Positions 20,063-31,082 of a DNA stretch of 64,000 nucleotides are shown in pieces. This DNA is from Leguminivora glycinivorella (lineage: Eukaryota; Arthropoda; Insecta; Lepidoptera; Tortricidae): assembly GCF_023078275.1 (NCBI RefSeq), contig NC_062987.1, forward strand, positions 19,949,772 to 20,013,771. The letters run 5' to 3'. The position numbers and the translations under genes are program-made. Below the pieces are notes generated by a model that did not search any database, was not told the DNA's origin, and saw nothing but the letters and a program-made list of their open reading frames with translations. Within the stretch, counting starts at the first letter, position 1. Every line of letters begins with the position of its first letter.

Positions 20063-21790
20063 ATGCAGAAAATGGAAACCCGAGGAGGGCGACGTAGACC
20101 GACCCTGTCAGATATAAAAGAAAATGAATCCGAAGATGTCACCTACGACGACCTTTTGTCATCAGCTGGCGAGTTCGGCCTCTATCAGAAGATCCTGTTC
20201 ATATCGACTTTTCCCTTCTACGCTTTCGGAGTAGTGTCGTATTTCCAACAGTTGTTTATAACTGAAGTTTCGCCGAACCATTGGTGCAATGTCCCCGAGC
20301 TGGCGAACCTGACTGCGTTGCAGCGGCGAGCGCTGGCCATCCCCGCTGACACGGACGCCAGGTTTGGCTACTCGCAGTGCTCGGCGTACGTCGCCAACTG
20401 GAGCGCCGAGCTGGTCGCCGGCCGCACCGCGCCTGACCCCTCCTGGCGCACCGAGCCCTGCCGCCACGGCTGGGAGTTCAACTCCACCGAGATCCCCTAC
20501 CCGACCATCACCAGCGAGCTCGGGTGGGTGTGCGACAAGGACAGCTACCAAGCCTCTGCGCAGTCCATCTTCTTCGTCGGCTCCATCGTCGGAGGCTTCC
20601 TGATTGGCTGGATCGCGGACCGCTACGGCCGGCTCCCCGCCGCCGCTGTCTGCAACGTGATCGGAGGCGTGTCTGGCGTCATCACTATCTTCGCAAAAAA
20701 CTTTGTCCAGTTCGCAGTTTGCAGATTCTTCATGGGAATGTCCTGGGACAACTCCATGCTGATGGTGTACCTCTTGGTGCTGGAGTACGTCGCACCAAAA
20801 TATAGGACGATCATAGCGAATCTACCGTTTGCTATTTTCTATACTATTGCGGTTTGTGTTTATCCGTGGATAGCTCTCGCCTGCAACGATTGGAAATTAT
20901 TTTCTCTAGCCACGTGTATACCGATGATATTCGCAGTGTTCGCACCTTTATTGATGCCGGAGAGTCCCCGGTGGTTAATGTCAGTCGGACGAGTGGATGA
21001 CGCAATCATAAAAATCCAGAGAATTGGTCAAGTTAACAAGAAGGAAGTGCCGTCGAAGCTGATAGAACAATTTAAAGCAAGCCTCTCTAAACAGAAAGTG
21101 GATGCCAAGTACGGGGCAGTTGATCTTATAAAGCGACGACTTCTGAGGAACATGTTCATCTGTGTTTGTATGGGTTATATGTGTTGCACGATTACGTTTG
21201 ACTCTTTGATAAGAAGCATAGGGCAGCTGGAGTTTGATTTCTTTGTATCATTTTCTGTTATTTCTTTTACTGAGTTTCCTTCATTGGTACTGGTCTCATT
21301 TATCTTAGACCTGACGGGTCGGAAGTGGTTGGCAGTGTCGACGTTCGCTATCGCTTGTGTGTTCAGTGTGCTGACAGCGTTTCTGGGCGGGGGGTTGTCG
21401 TCGGTGCTGTGCGCGGTGGTGGCCAGGTTCGCCATCAACATCACCTGCAACACGGTCATGCAGTGGGCCACCGAGATGCTGCCAACGGCGGTGAGGGGCA
21501 CTGGCATGTCCATAGTACACATCTGCGGTTACATCGCTACGGTTATCTCGCCTTTCATAGTTTACTTAGAGATTTACTACACGTGGTTGCCCCTCGTGAT
21601 CGTGGGTGCGGTGGCCGGGTCGGGGATTCTGATAGTTATAGGCCTTCCAGAAACGGCTGCCAAGCAACTTCCTCACACCTTTGAAGACGCGGAGACTTTG
21701 ATCAGAACGTCTAAGTTTATTGAAATTCCATGTTTGATGAAGAAAAAGAACGATGCAGAGGGTCATGAAAACAGTTCTTTTGAATTGTAG
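20063..21790 (+). CDS. SLC22-type organic cation/carnitine transporter-like protein
   Basis: A 575-residue, intronless carrier of the major facilitator superfamily, predicted to move organic cations, carnitine-like or related solutes across the plasma membrane; the substrate cannot be read from sequence. The order of parts fits SLC22. There is a short cytosolic N-terminus; TM1 at about 44-66; and a large extracellular loop (67-165) with four cysteines (75, 106, 133, 157) and N-glycosylation sites at 82, 112 and 140. TM2 is followed by the MFS motif GWIADRYGR (182-190). PESPRWL (299-305) precedes the central loop, DLTGRKWL (416-423) matches the second-half MFS loop, and EMLPTAVRGTG (471-481) and LPET (528-531) follow. 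The length is normal for the family and no break is present. 20,360-20,700 is much more GC-rich than the flanks. The start is the first ATG after the promoter; a second at codon 4 is also possible. Absence of introns suggests a retrocopy or an ancestrally intronless paralogue. Confidence 0.93.
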   Translation: MQKMETRGGRRRPTLSDIKENESEDVTYDDLLSSAGEFGLYQKILFISTFPFYAFGVVSYFQQLFITEVSPNHWCNVPELANLTALQRRALAIPADTDARFGYSQCSAYVANWSAELVAGRTAPDPSWRTEPCRHGWEFNSTEIPYPTITSELGWVCDKDSYQASAQSIFFVGSIVGGFLIGWIADRYGRLPAAAVCNVIGGVSGVITIFAKNFVQFAVCRFFMGMSWDNSMLMVYLLVLEYVAPKYRTIIANLPFAIFYTIAVCVYPWIALACNDWKLFSLATCIPMIFAVFAPLLMPESPRWLMSVGRVDDAIIKIQRIGQVNKKEVPSKLIEQFKASLSKQKVDAKYGAVDLIKRRLLRNMFICVCMGYMCCTITFDSLIRSIGQLEFDFFVSFSVISFTEFPSLVLVSFILDLTGRKWLAVSTFAIACVFSVLTAFLGGGLSSVLCAVVARFAINITCNTVMQWATEMLPTAVRGTGMSIVHICGYIATVISPFIVYLEIYYTWLPLVIVGAVAGSGILIVIGLPETAAKQLPHTFEDAETLIRTSKFIEIPCLMKKKNDAEGHENSSFEL

Positions 21791-22329
21791 CGTGCCAGAA
21801 TTTTACAGTTTCGATACAAAGACGTTTGACAAAATAGCTTTTCAAATGTATATAAGTAAGTAACCTGGGGATCGATTTTTCGGACGCACAAAAGGACGAC
21901 TAGTAATTTTAAAACTAGTCTTTGCCCAGCAGTGGGACACTATAAAAGGCTAATTAAGAAAGTGGTATTTACCACTAGTTTTTGATTCTGTTAGTAGAAT
22001 TTTATTCGCTAGTAGTGGAGATATTATTGAACGAATTTCACGAAATCGAATGGCCGAGATTTAAAAATCGGCCCCCTGATCGATATAACGAAGTCATCTA
22101 ATGGAGAGAGGAGAATTCGGTGTGGAATGCATGTCACCTGGGTGTGTCTACCGATCGATACGACCTTCAAATCGAACCATTTGGGTGGCAGCCCACTTTC
22201 ACCCCTGGCGGTCTTTCCGCTCGTTTATCCATAAAAATATGTGAGTGTGTTTATACCATAAAAATATGTGAGTGTGTTTAGTAAAATGTCCCGCTTTGTC
22301 GGTTACCATCAAGGAGAGATTTACTTGTA
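21791..22329. other. 3' flank of the SLC22-like gene
   Basis: No clear AATAAA signal within 200 bp. TTTGCCCAGCAGTGGGACAC (21,921) is a LINE-3'-end-like scrap and 22,190-22,245 is a SINE-tail scrap with a duplicated ATAAAAATATGTGAGTGTGT. No gene. Confidence 0.4.
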
Positions 22330-22590
22330 TCAGGGGCGGCTCACTCCGCGATCCTTTCGCCTCGCTACAAGTACATGCCGGCGGCCGCGAGTTCGCGGCC
22401 CATTCAGTGGCGACGACCTTCGCGCGGCGCAATAGAATTCAATGTCGTCTGCACGCGTGCGGTCCGTTTGTTAATGTAGGTAAGAATTTAGAATGGCGGT
22501 GTTTTGTGAACATCAAAGGAGTGAGCCTTCTGTACTTGTACTATTATATATTCTGTGCTTGTATCTTTATATGAATAAACTGACCAAGCG
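22330..22590 (+). repeat. GC-rich dispersed repeat, uninterrupted copy
   Basis: Reference copy for the repeats at 9,553-10,105 and 34,965-35,510. It starts GGGGCGGCTCACTCCGCGAT, carries GGCCGCGAGTTCGCGGCC and ends near TATGAATAAACTGACC. The 100-codon frame across it is not a gene. Confidence 0.55.
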
Positions 22591-22765
22591 GCTTTATAGC
22601 AATCGACTAAGTGGGATAACTATGTAGTAACTTATGTTTCTCTGAATTTTTCTTAATTTCAAGACTTCACACGTACTTATTTATTTTAGGTTGGTACAAA
22701 TATGAATTACCACTGTGTTGTGAATTAGTTATATAAGTGAACTACTCATAGAATAGTATTATTAA

Positions 22766-22920
22766 TAAATACGTTATTTAAAATTGTTTCTTTTCTCCTT
22801 CCTTACTAGTTCAAACAATATTACAGTCAAACATTGTGTTCCAAGCATTTCCTCCTATACTTCTTGGACTTTATAATATTAAAGTGATAATATGAGGTAA
22901 AACTTAATAGTTATTTGTTA
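22766..22920 (+). repeat. 150-bp direct repeat, left member
   Basis: Repeated at 23,804-23,958 (TTAAATACGTTATTTAAAAT ... GAGGTAAAACTTAATAGTTA). The intervening 880 bp hold half a family A element, the shared flank and a MITE. Confidence 0.85.
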
Positions 22921-23230
22921 TACAAGGGTGCAAAGTTGTATTTTAACACACGAGAAATAAAATACATTTGCACCCGAGTGTAACACAAAACTTTTCCCCT
23001 CACTATAGCGAGGAAAGTATACAACGCAAAAAATGCGTTTATCGCTGCTTTCAGTAGTTCCACAGGTGGTAAAACATCGTCATCACTAGATTCACTCACT
23101 TTTATCAATTTTAAAGCAGTAAAAATTACGATATTCAAGGTCAAATTACTTTATCCACTAGTGGATAAAATGCGTTTTTACCCGCTGGTATTAAAGGACA
23201 AAACACGTGTTTCCGAGCTAGTGAGGGGAA
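22906..23230 (+). mobile_element. Family A element, internally deleted
   Basis: It begins like family A, jumps after about 30 bp to the second half, and continues at 23,231-23,475 with the same flank found after family A at 753 and 25,832. It is therefore a third copy of that composite, about 1% diverged. Confidence 0.7.
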
Positions 23231-23475
23231 AACAATATTACGATGTAATTAATCTTTATTACTACTTTGAGGTAACCCTGAAAAGATATCTTGTAGAAAA
23301 CCCACCAACCAAAAATAAGTGCCATATAACTCTACTCTACTACTAATTCAGTTTTATCTTTCAAACAAATAAAGATATAATTTATTACTATAGTTTATTA
23401 TAACAATTAAGTCTATTTACATGAACTAATTTAGATATAGGTAGAAACTAAGACTTGACATATATCTAGCTTAAA

Positions 23476-23798
23476 TATAGCCTGTCAACCAAATTTTGGC
23501 AGTAGCAATGTACATCAAACTAAAGTATGGTATCCCTATGAAACGAACAAAACCAGCAATGTACGTCGAACAGCCACAGATATATTTTTTTTAAGGGGCT
23601 CGCTCCTTCCTTACGAATTAGATAATGTATTAAAAAGGGACGGATATGTGCTAGTTATTTCTCTTTTTGGTAGGACGGAGATTTCCACAGATAAGATACA
23701 AATAACACGCGAACTTCCACCGATTTTCAAAACTAGTGTTGCTAGCCCGCGATTTTTCAAATTTGGCGCCTTTTTCTAGTGACAAGATTTGGTTGACG
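23476..23798. mobile_element. 320-bp MITE with imperfect inverted repeats
   Basis: AGCCTGTCAACCAAATTTTG at the left pairs with CAAGATTTGGTTGACGGTCT at the right. TTAAATA stands on both sides, a possible target duplication. Confidence 0.55.
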
Positions 23799-23803
23799 GT
23801 CTT

Positions 23804-23958
23804 TAAATACGTTATTTAAAATTGTTTCTTTTCTCCTTCCTTACTAGTTCAAACAATATTAGAGTCAAACATTGTGTTCCATTCCAAGCATTTCCTCCAA
23901 TACTTCTTGGACTTTATAATATTAAAGTGATAATATGAGGTAAAACTTAATAGTTATT
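23804..23958 (+). repeat. 150-bp direct repeat, right member
   Basis: Right partner of 22,766-22,920, with a 5-bp duplication (ATTCC) and a few substitutions. Confidence 0.85.
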
Positions 23959-24257
23959 TATAAATAAAAATAAAAAATAAAAATCATTTATTCATGTACC
24001 AAAAATAGCAGTTATAAACAGGCCATAAACTATATTAACACAAAAATAGGCTTCACCATGTCCGTGCCTGAACTAGGGAGATCCTGTATCTCAGGCAGAA
24101 AAAATAACTTACAAACTAAAACAGAGAAATTATTTGATAATATCATGTGCATTGCATAGGTATTCAACTAAAAAATAAATAAATTACATTACAGATTTAT
24201 AAATAGAGTAGGTTACCTACTTAAAACTATCATAATTCTAAAAGTACAGCAAAAAAA
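23959..24257 (-). mobile_element. LINE 3' end with (ATAAA)n tail
   Basis: A/T-rich tandem tail followed by CATTTATTCATGTACC and about 250 bp of non-coding sequence: the arrangement of a 5'-truncated LINE inserted on the minus strand. No reverse transcriptase motif is present. Confidence 0.45.
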
Positions 24258-24287
24258 GATTTGTTATACAAGGGTGCAAAGTTGTAT

Positions 24288-24723
24288 TTTTAACCGACTT
24301 CAAAAAAGGAGGAGGTTCTCAATTCGACTGAATGTTTTTTTTTTTTATTTTTTTTATTTTTTTGTATGTATGTTCCTCGATATCTCCGAGAATTGTGGAC
24401 CGATTTTCAAAATTTTTTTTTTGATCGAACGGGTATAGCCCCGAGATGGTCCCATTGGCACCAAGTCAAGGTCTGATGATGGGATCCTGGAGAAATCGAG
24501 GGAACTCTTCAAATGTTATAGGCACATGTAATGTTTTTAGTGTATTTTTCAAAGGTAAACCAGTATTTACGCCTGATGGTAATAATTTTATGTGGCTGAG
24601 CTGATGATGGAAGGTCAACTCCTCAATGGTTAGGAGTTAAAGGATAATTCTTTCACTAGTGTACATGTATTCGGACTGATACGTATAATATCAATAGGAA
24701 CCACTAAAAATCAACAAATAAAT
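24288..24723 (+). mobile_element. Element with ACCGACTTCAAAAAAGG end
   Basis: ACCGACTTCAAAAAAGGAGG then TTCTCAATTCG and CTCGATATCTCCG, a motif chain that recurs at 42,965-43,050 and in pieces at 41,640-41,710. It leads straight into the palindrome. Confidence 0.5.
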
Positions 24724-25115
24724 AAACTTTTTAACAAAAAATAAAACCGCCTTCAAAAATAAGCGCGTTACAAAACACGGAGAAACTAAAAAGCAAAAAA
24801 TAATAAACCTTTGAATTCAGATTTCTTATCGTATTGCAATAATCTAAACATCCAAATTATAAACAAATCAATTATTTTTGGAGTCGGTGCCAGCCTGCGT
24901 ATGGTTGGGTGGGGCAAACAGGCAATAGCAAGGCGACGAACAGGTCTGGTACCGACTGCAAAAATAATTGATTTGTTTATAATTTGGATGTTTAGATTAT
25001 TGCAATACGATAAGAAATCTGAATTCAAAGGTTTATTATTTTTTGCTTTTTAGTTTCTCCGTGTTTTGTAACGCGCTTATTTTTGAAGGCGGTTTTATTT
25101 TTTGTTAAAAAGTTT
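24724..25115. repeat. Near-perfect 392-bp palindrome
   Basis: Two arms of 170 bp (24,724-24,893 and 24,946-25,115) are almost perfectly complementary, with a 52-bp loop. The duplicated block begins inside the right arm, and window position 1 begins at the same internal point. The 80-codon open frames on the two strands share most of their sequence because of the palindrome and are not genes. Confidence 0.92.
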
Positions 25116-25130
25116 TAACACCCGAGAAGT

Positions 25131-25833
25131 AATAGTTATTTGTTATACAAGGGGGCAAAGTTGTATTTTAACGCCGAGTGTGGAATTGAAAAACGAGCTA
25201 GTGAAAGGATTCTATAGTTGAACCACGAGCGAAGCGAGTGGTTCGAGAATAGAATCCTGAACTTGCGAGTTTTTTAACACACGAGAAGTAAAATACATTT
25301 GCACCCGAGTGTAACACAAAACTTTTCCTCTCACTATAGCGAGGAAACTACAACGCAAAAAATGCGTTTATCACTGCTTCCAGTAGTTCCACAGGTGGTA
25401 AATCATCTTTATTAATAGATTCACCTAATTTTATCAATTTTAATGCAGTTATTTTGACTTTATTCAAGGTCAAAATACTTTACCCACTAGTGGATAAAAT
25501 GCGTTTTTACCCGCTGGTATTAAAGGACAAAACACATGTTTCCGAGCTAGTGAGGGGAAAAATACATTTGCACCCGAGTGTAACACAAAACTTTTCCCCT
25601 CACTATAGCGAGGAAAGTACAACGCAAAAAATGCGTTTATCGCTGCCTTCAGTAGTTCCACAGGTGGTAAAACATCGTCATCACTAGATTCACTCACTTT
25701 TATCAATTTTAAAGCAGTAAAAATTACGATATTCAAGGTCAAATTACTTTATCCACTAGTGGATAAAATGCGTTTTTACCCGCTGGTATTAAAGGACAAA
25801 ACACGTGTTTCCGAGCTAGTGAGGGGAAAACAA
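25131..25833 (+). mobile_element. Family A double copy
   Basis: Counterpart of 52-752. Confidence 0.75.
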
Positions 25834-26334
25834 TATTACGATGTAATTAATCTTTATTACTACTTTGAGGTAACCCTGAAAAGATATCTTGTAGAAAACC
25901 CACCAACCAAAAATAAGTGCCATATAACTCTACTCTACTATTAATTCAGTTTTATCTTTCAAACAAATAAAGATATAATTTATTACTATAGTTTATTATA
26001 ACAATTAAGTCTTTTATTTACATGAACTAATTTAGATATAGGTAGAAACTAAGACTTGACATATATCTAGCTTAAATACATGGAAATTCTTGTGTAATAA
26101 AATATTATACATACCTACATACAATCACGCCTGTATCCCACAAAGGGGTAGGCAGAGCACATGAAACTACTCAAGTTTCAGTGCCATTCTTGGCAATTAA
26201 GCGGTTGAAAGAAAACGAAATTGTGACGAATTGTGAAATATTATACAAATAACATAAAAAAATGGACCGTGGTTCGTGGTACAGTTAACGTTAAAGTATA
26301 CGTCGTTCAGTAAGTTACTGGACTGGATACATAA

Positions 26335-26505
26335 CCTAAGCACAAAATTAAAATTTTGAAAAAACCCCCGACCGCGACATAGTAGACCGATTTTCATGAA
26401 ACATGGCTAAGAACATTCCCGACTAACTCAGATTTCAAACCAAAAAAACTCAATCTAAATCGGTTCATCCGTTCGGGAGCTACGATGCCACAGACAGACA
26501 CACAC

Positions 26506-26540
<35 letters not shown>

Positions 26541-26585
26541 TACACGTCAAACTTATAATATTTTTGCTTCGGAGGTTAATAAAAA
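26335..26585 (-). mobile_element. Family C element
   Basis: Counterpart of 1,250-1,505. Confidence 0.6.
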
Positions 26586-26863
26586 GAGACATATCGTCAC
26601 TACTTTTAAAAAACTTGTATCTTCGTCTGTCAATGAAAAGAAAATTGTAGTACCTAAGTGTGTATGGAATGTATATAGACTTACTGCGTTTTAACTTTGA
26701 GAAGCAGCGTGAGATACGAGATTTTTTAAAAGTAGTGACGATATATCCATTACGTATACAGAATATTTTATGCTGGCTGTATCTATGATATGTGATGGAA
26801 CTGACAGGCCTTTTGCTGGGCAGCCATATGTCATGTACACCTGACTGCCCACTTGCCCAGGCC

Positions 26864-27185
26864 CCGTAGCCGAATGGCAATTCTGCTAAACGAAACGCCA
26901 TCGAAACGCCGCAGAAAGGTAGTCTGGCTCTGTCGCGCCAATACGCAAGAGCGATAGAGATAGATAGCTACGAAAGAGATATTATCGTGAGCGTTTCGTG
27001 AGCGTCTGTGCATTCGGCTACGCACACTGACTACCTAAACGAAACGGCAATCGTTGACGACTGGGTGACAGGCGTCTAGCCTGTCGAAACGCAGTCTGAC
27101 TCTGTCGCGCCTATATGGATGATAGAGATAGCTAGATTACGATAACGATATCATCATAAGCTTTTGTGCGCTTAGCTGCCTCCCT
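26864..27185. mobile_element. Family D MITE plus diverged copy
   Basis: Counterpart of 1,785-2,105. Confidence 0.6.
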
Positions 27186-27224
27186 GAACCTGGCAGGTAT
27201 TACGCTGTCAATTTAAATCTTTTT

Positions 27225-27629
27225 CCCCTCACTAGCTCGGAAACACGTGTTTTGTCATTTTAATACCAGCGGGTAAAAACGCATATCCACTAGTGAGTAA
27301 AATAATTTGACCTTGAATAAAGTCAAATAAACTGCTTTAAAATTTATAAAAAGTAGGTGAATCTAGTAGTAAAGATGATTTACCACCTGTGGAACTACTG
27401 GAAGCAGTGATAAACGCATTTTTTTGCGCTGTAGTTTCCTCGCTATAGTGAGGGGAAAAGTTTTATGTTACACTTGGGTGCAAATATATTTTACTTCTCG
27501 TGTGTTAAAAAACTCGATAGTTCAGGATTCTATTCTAGAACTATAGAATCCTTTCACTTGCCCTTTTTTCAATTCCACACTCGGCGTTAAAATACAACTT
27601 TGCCCCCTTGTATAACAAATAACTATTAG
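27225..27629 (-). mobile_element. Family A element
   Basis: Counterpart of 2,146-2,549. Confidence 0.75.
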
Positions 27630-27703
27630 AACACTGCCGAATTTTACATACCTGCGGAAAGTAGCACTTACACTTAACTAGTCGTATAAACTATATCGCA
27701 TCG

Positions 27704-27825
27704 GTGCGTGCCTATTGCATTTTTTCAAGTAGACGTATTATGCAAAGCAAGTAGAGTTACTTTGCTTAATAGGCCTACTTGAAAAATAAATATTTCATTT
27801 TCATTTTTCATTTCATTTGCAAATA
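27704..27825 (+). mobile_element. CR1/Jockey-like LINE 3' end
   Basis: Counterpart of 2,625-2,745. The stretch after it to 29,028 holds no gene; it contains a family G fragment (28,073) and the (GTTT)n array (28,723). Confidence 0.55.
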
Positions 27826-29028
27826 GTGCGAAAAGGACGGCCTGACGTTATACCGGTGCTTGCCTGCTTGGTCTACACGTAAGGTAAATAAGTGCTGTAA
27901 AGGGTTATTATAAAACTTTAGTGAGACATATTTAATTGTACGGATAAAGATATACTCACGTTAATATGTCGCGATTGGCGACATGATTCGAGTCATAGTT
28001 ATGTACAAAGATTAGATCCAAGATGAGCAAAGCGAGGACCAAGAACTTGTATTTTAGTTGCCTATTAATAGTGCATTACGATGATGCAAGTGCGGAAAAA
28101 AGGAAGTCCGTCTGTCGTACGACGTTTTTCAGTACAGATGGCCCTACGAAGTTTCGACCAGACAAGTAATGAACCACTTCTCGCACTAGTGCGTAAAAAA
28201 AGCACCATCAAATTCTACATTATAATGAAATTCGCAAAGGAGACCTCGTGCCACCTTAAACAGCCCTTTAAATTCTGCCAAGTACCAAGGCACGTGTCTT
28301 GTAATTTGGTAAAATAAAAACAAAAATCTAAACAAATGAAGCAAGACGTTAAAAATGGTATTGGGAAAATTTGCAACTTTTTATGTTACGCCAATCATAA
28401 CATTTCACAAGATTCCCTTGAAATAAATTTTATTAAAAGAAACAACATAAAACATGTAAGGTTTCAAGGGAATTTTTAACAAAGTTTTGAAATTTTCTTG
28501 CAATATTTGATAAAGAATATATTTTTGGCTTTAGAAAGGCTCTAGTCGTTATAAAGGTTATTTTACCTTCGTGATCGTTGGCGTCGTGTGCTTTAAAACG
28601 TGAGAGGTTATTTCAAAATATATTCCTCAATTGTGGTAACTTTTTCAAAAGAACCTTTTTACAAGAAAGTTTCCTATGTTTACTACAGAAATGGTTAATG
28701 CGTTTAGGATGAGAGATTGTGCGTTTGTTTGTTTGTTTGTTTGTTTGTTTGTTTGTGCAAACGAATGTTACCGATTACCTCCTAAACTATAACTAAACCG
28801 ATTTTAATGCGGTTGTCAGCAATGGGTGTCTGGTTGATTGGTGCATGTTCTTAAATAGATGTTACGGTGATAACTCACTAAGAAGCGCTGCAATGAAACA
28901 TGTTTTTCAGAAGAACTTTTTTAGTTCCAAGAAAGTTTCTATGTTTACTATATAACAAGCGCCATCCAGCCGAGCATACGCCACCTAGGCCGACCGTACT
29001 TTATGGTTCTTTTTCTTGTGGCCTTTTT

Positions 29029-29586
29029 AGGGTTCCGTAGTCAACTAGGAACCCTTATAGTTTCGCCATGTCTGTCTGTCTGTCCGTCCGTCCGTCCGTC
29101 CGTCCGTCCGTCCGTCCGCGGATAATCTCAGTAACCGTTAGCACTAGAAAGCTGAAATTTGGTACCAATATGTACATCAATCACGCCGACAAAGTGCAAA
29201 AATAAAAAATGGAAAAATATGTTTTATTAGGGTATCCCCCCTACATGTAAAGTGGGGGCTGATATTTTTTTCATTCCAACCCCAACGTGTGATATATTGT
29301 TCGATAGGTATTTAAAAATGAACAAGGGTTTGCAAAGATCGTTTTTTGATAATATTAATATTTTCGGAAATAATCGCTCCTAAAGGAAAAAAAAGTGCGT
29401 CCCCCCCCTCTAACTTTTGAACCATAAGTTTAAAAAATATGAAAAAAATCACAAAAGTAGAACTTTATAAGGACTTTCTAGGAAAATTATTTTGAACTTG
29501 ATAGGTTCAGTAGTTTTTGAGAAAAATACGGAAAACTACGGAACCCTACACTGAGCGTGGCCCGACACGCTCTTGGCCGGTTTTTT
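29029..29586 (+). mobile_element. Family B element
   Basis: Counterpart of 3,949-4,504, with the same 11-bp flanking repeat. Confidence 0.7.
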
Positions 29587-29639
29587 CTTTATGGTTCTGA
29601 AGTACGTTTTTTCTTAGACTATATCTGTCTATACGGAGT

Positions 29640-30116
29640 TATACAAGGTGCTCGCGAGGAACCCATATAACTTTAACGGCATATTCTTGGTCACATTTTA
29701 AGACTAAAATGTCATATAAACTTTTCTAGATTTCGTCTAGTTTCAGAGTTATTGCCAATTTAAAAAAAAAACATTTCCGTATTGTTACTCAGTAGAAAAG
29801 GTTTCTTAACGGCGCTGATGCGCAATTGTGGAGCATAGTCTCACAGTAGTCATTGATAGATGTCAAAATGTGACAAGAAAAACTTCCAAATAATTTGGTT
29901 TTTAGAAAAATAAATGTAGGAACTCATTTTAATTGCCAACTTTATGGATAAAAAAATTTTTTTATGTGAAAATACGTCCAAAAAAGTAAAAAAAAAAATA
30001 AATAAAAAAAAATTTTTTTTGGCGAAAAATTTTAAAATTCATATAACATTTTTTCTTTCTTTTTGCCTCAGAAACGCGTGGTTCAAGTTATGCGGGTTCC
30101 TCGCGAGCACTTTGTA
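29640..30116 (+). mobile_element. Family H MITE
   Basis: Counterpart of 4,555-5,034; it differs mostly in A/T run lengths. Confidence 0.75.
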
Positions 30117-30189
30117 TATTATTATGTCTTTGGCAACACTGATACTCAACATCAATTTGTTGAACTGGCAATGAACGGCGAAGTCCGTT

Positions 30190-30309
30190 TTCACATTATC
30201 CGATCCGATATCGGATGTCGAAAGGATTTCTATAGAAAAAAATCCAAGATGGCGCCTGTAATGTATGGGATATCGGTCCTACATCCGATATCGGATCGGA
30301 TAATGTGAA
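30190..30309. mobile_element. 120-bp MITE with 29-bp inverted repeats
   Basis: Counterpart of 5,108-5,227, identical. Confidence 0.8.
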
Positions 30310-30773
30310 AGCGCACGAAAGGTTACTGCCGCGCGACAATTGCCATTGCCAGTATTGCCACTGAGTTGAACTGATTTAAAAGTTCTTTGACAGATCTAGT
30401 TTTTTCAGTCGAATTGGAATAGTTTGAACAGTTAACTTTTTCATTTAGTTTTTTGCGCGGATTAAAACCAAATATTAATTGTTCATATATAGTACATTGT
30501 ATATTAAGGACGGAAAGTGACGGATTACGAACGGCTGTTTGAATATACACAATGTTTTTCATCACACTCGCGAAATAAGAACCAAATTTTAAACTAACTG
30601 TACTGAAATACCCTGACATTTCGAACATTCGTCCGCTATCTTCTAATTTTTGACAGGTCGTGGAAGGCCCTACCCAGGTATTGACTTTACCGCGAAGCGG
30701 TAAAATAGCTCATTACGTATCAGTATATGTATAGGCATGTAATAACACCGTTTACGAGCGAGTGTGATGAAGC

Positions 30774-31082
30774 GCTGGTAGCCCAGCGGTAAGTACGTGC
30801 GACTTTTGTTCCGGAGGTCGCGGGTTTGAACCCCGGCTCGCACCAATGAGTTTTTCGGAATTTATGTGCGAAATGTCATTTGATGTTTGCCAATCGCTTT
30901 TCGGTGAAGGAACACATCGTGAGGAAACCGGACTAATTCCAATAAGGTTTAGTTTTACCCTTCGGGTTGGAAAATCAGATGGCAGCCGTTTTCGTAAAAA
31001 CTAGTGCCTACGCCAACGGCTAAGTCTTGGGATTAGTTGTGAAAGCGGACCCCAGGCTTCCATGAGCCGTGGAGTGTGATGA
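30774..31082 (+). mobile_element. tRNA-derived SINE
   Basis: Counterpart of 5,692-6,000. Confidence 0.75.

Noticed and set aside
20162..21766. Several 60-130 codon frames on both strands within the transporter gene
   Set aside because: Shadows of the real frame caused by its GC-rich codons; none has a domain.
24786..25053. Two 80-codon frames with nearly the same protein on opposite strands
   Set aside because: Consequence of the palindrome.
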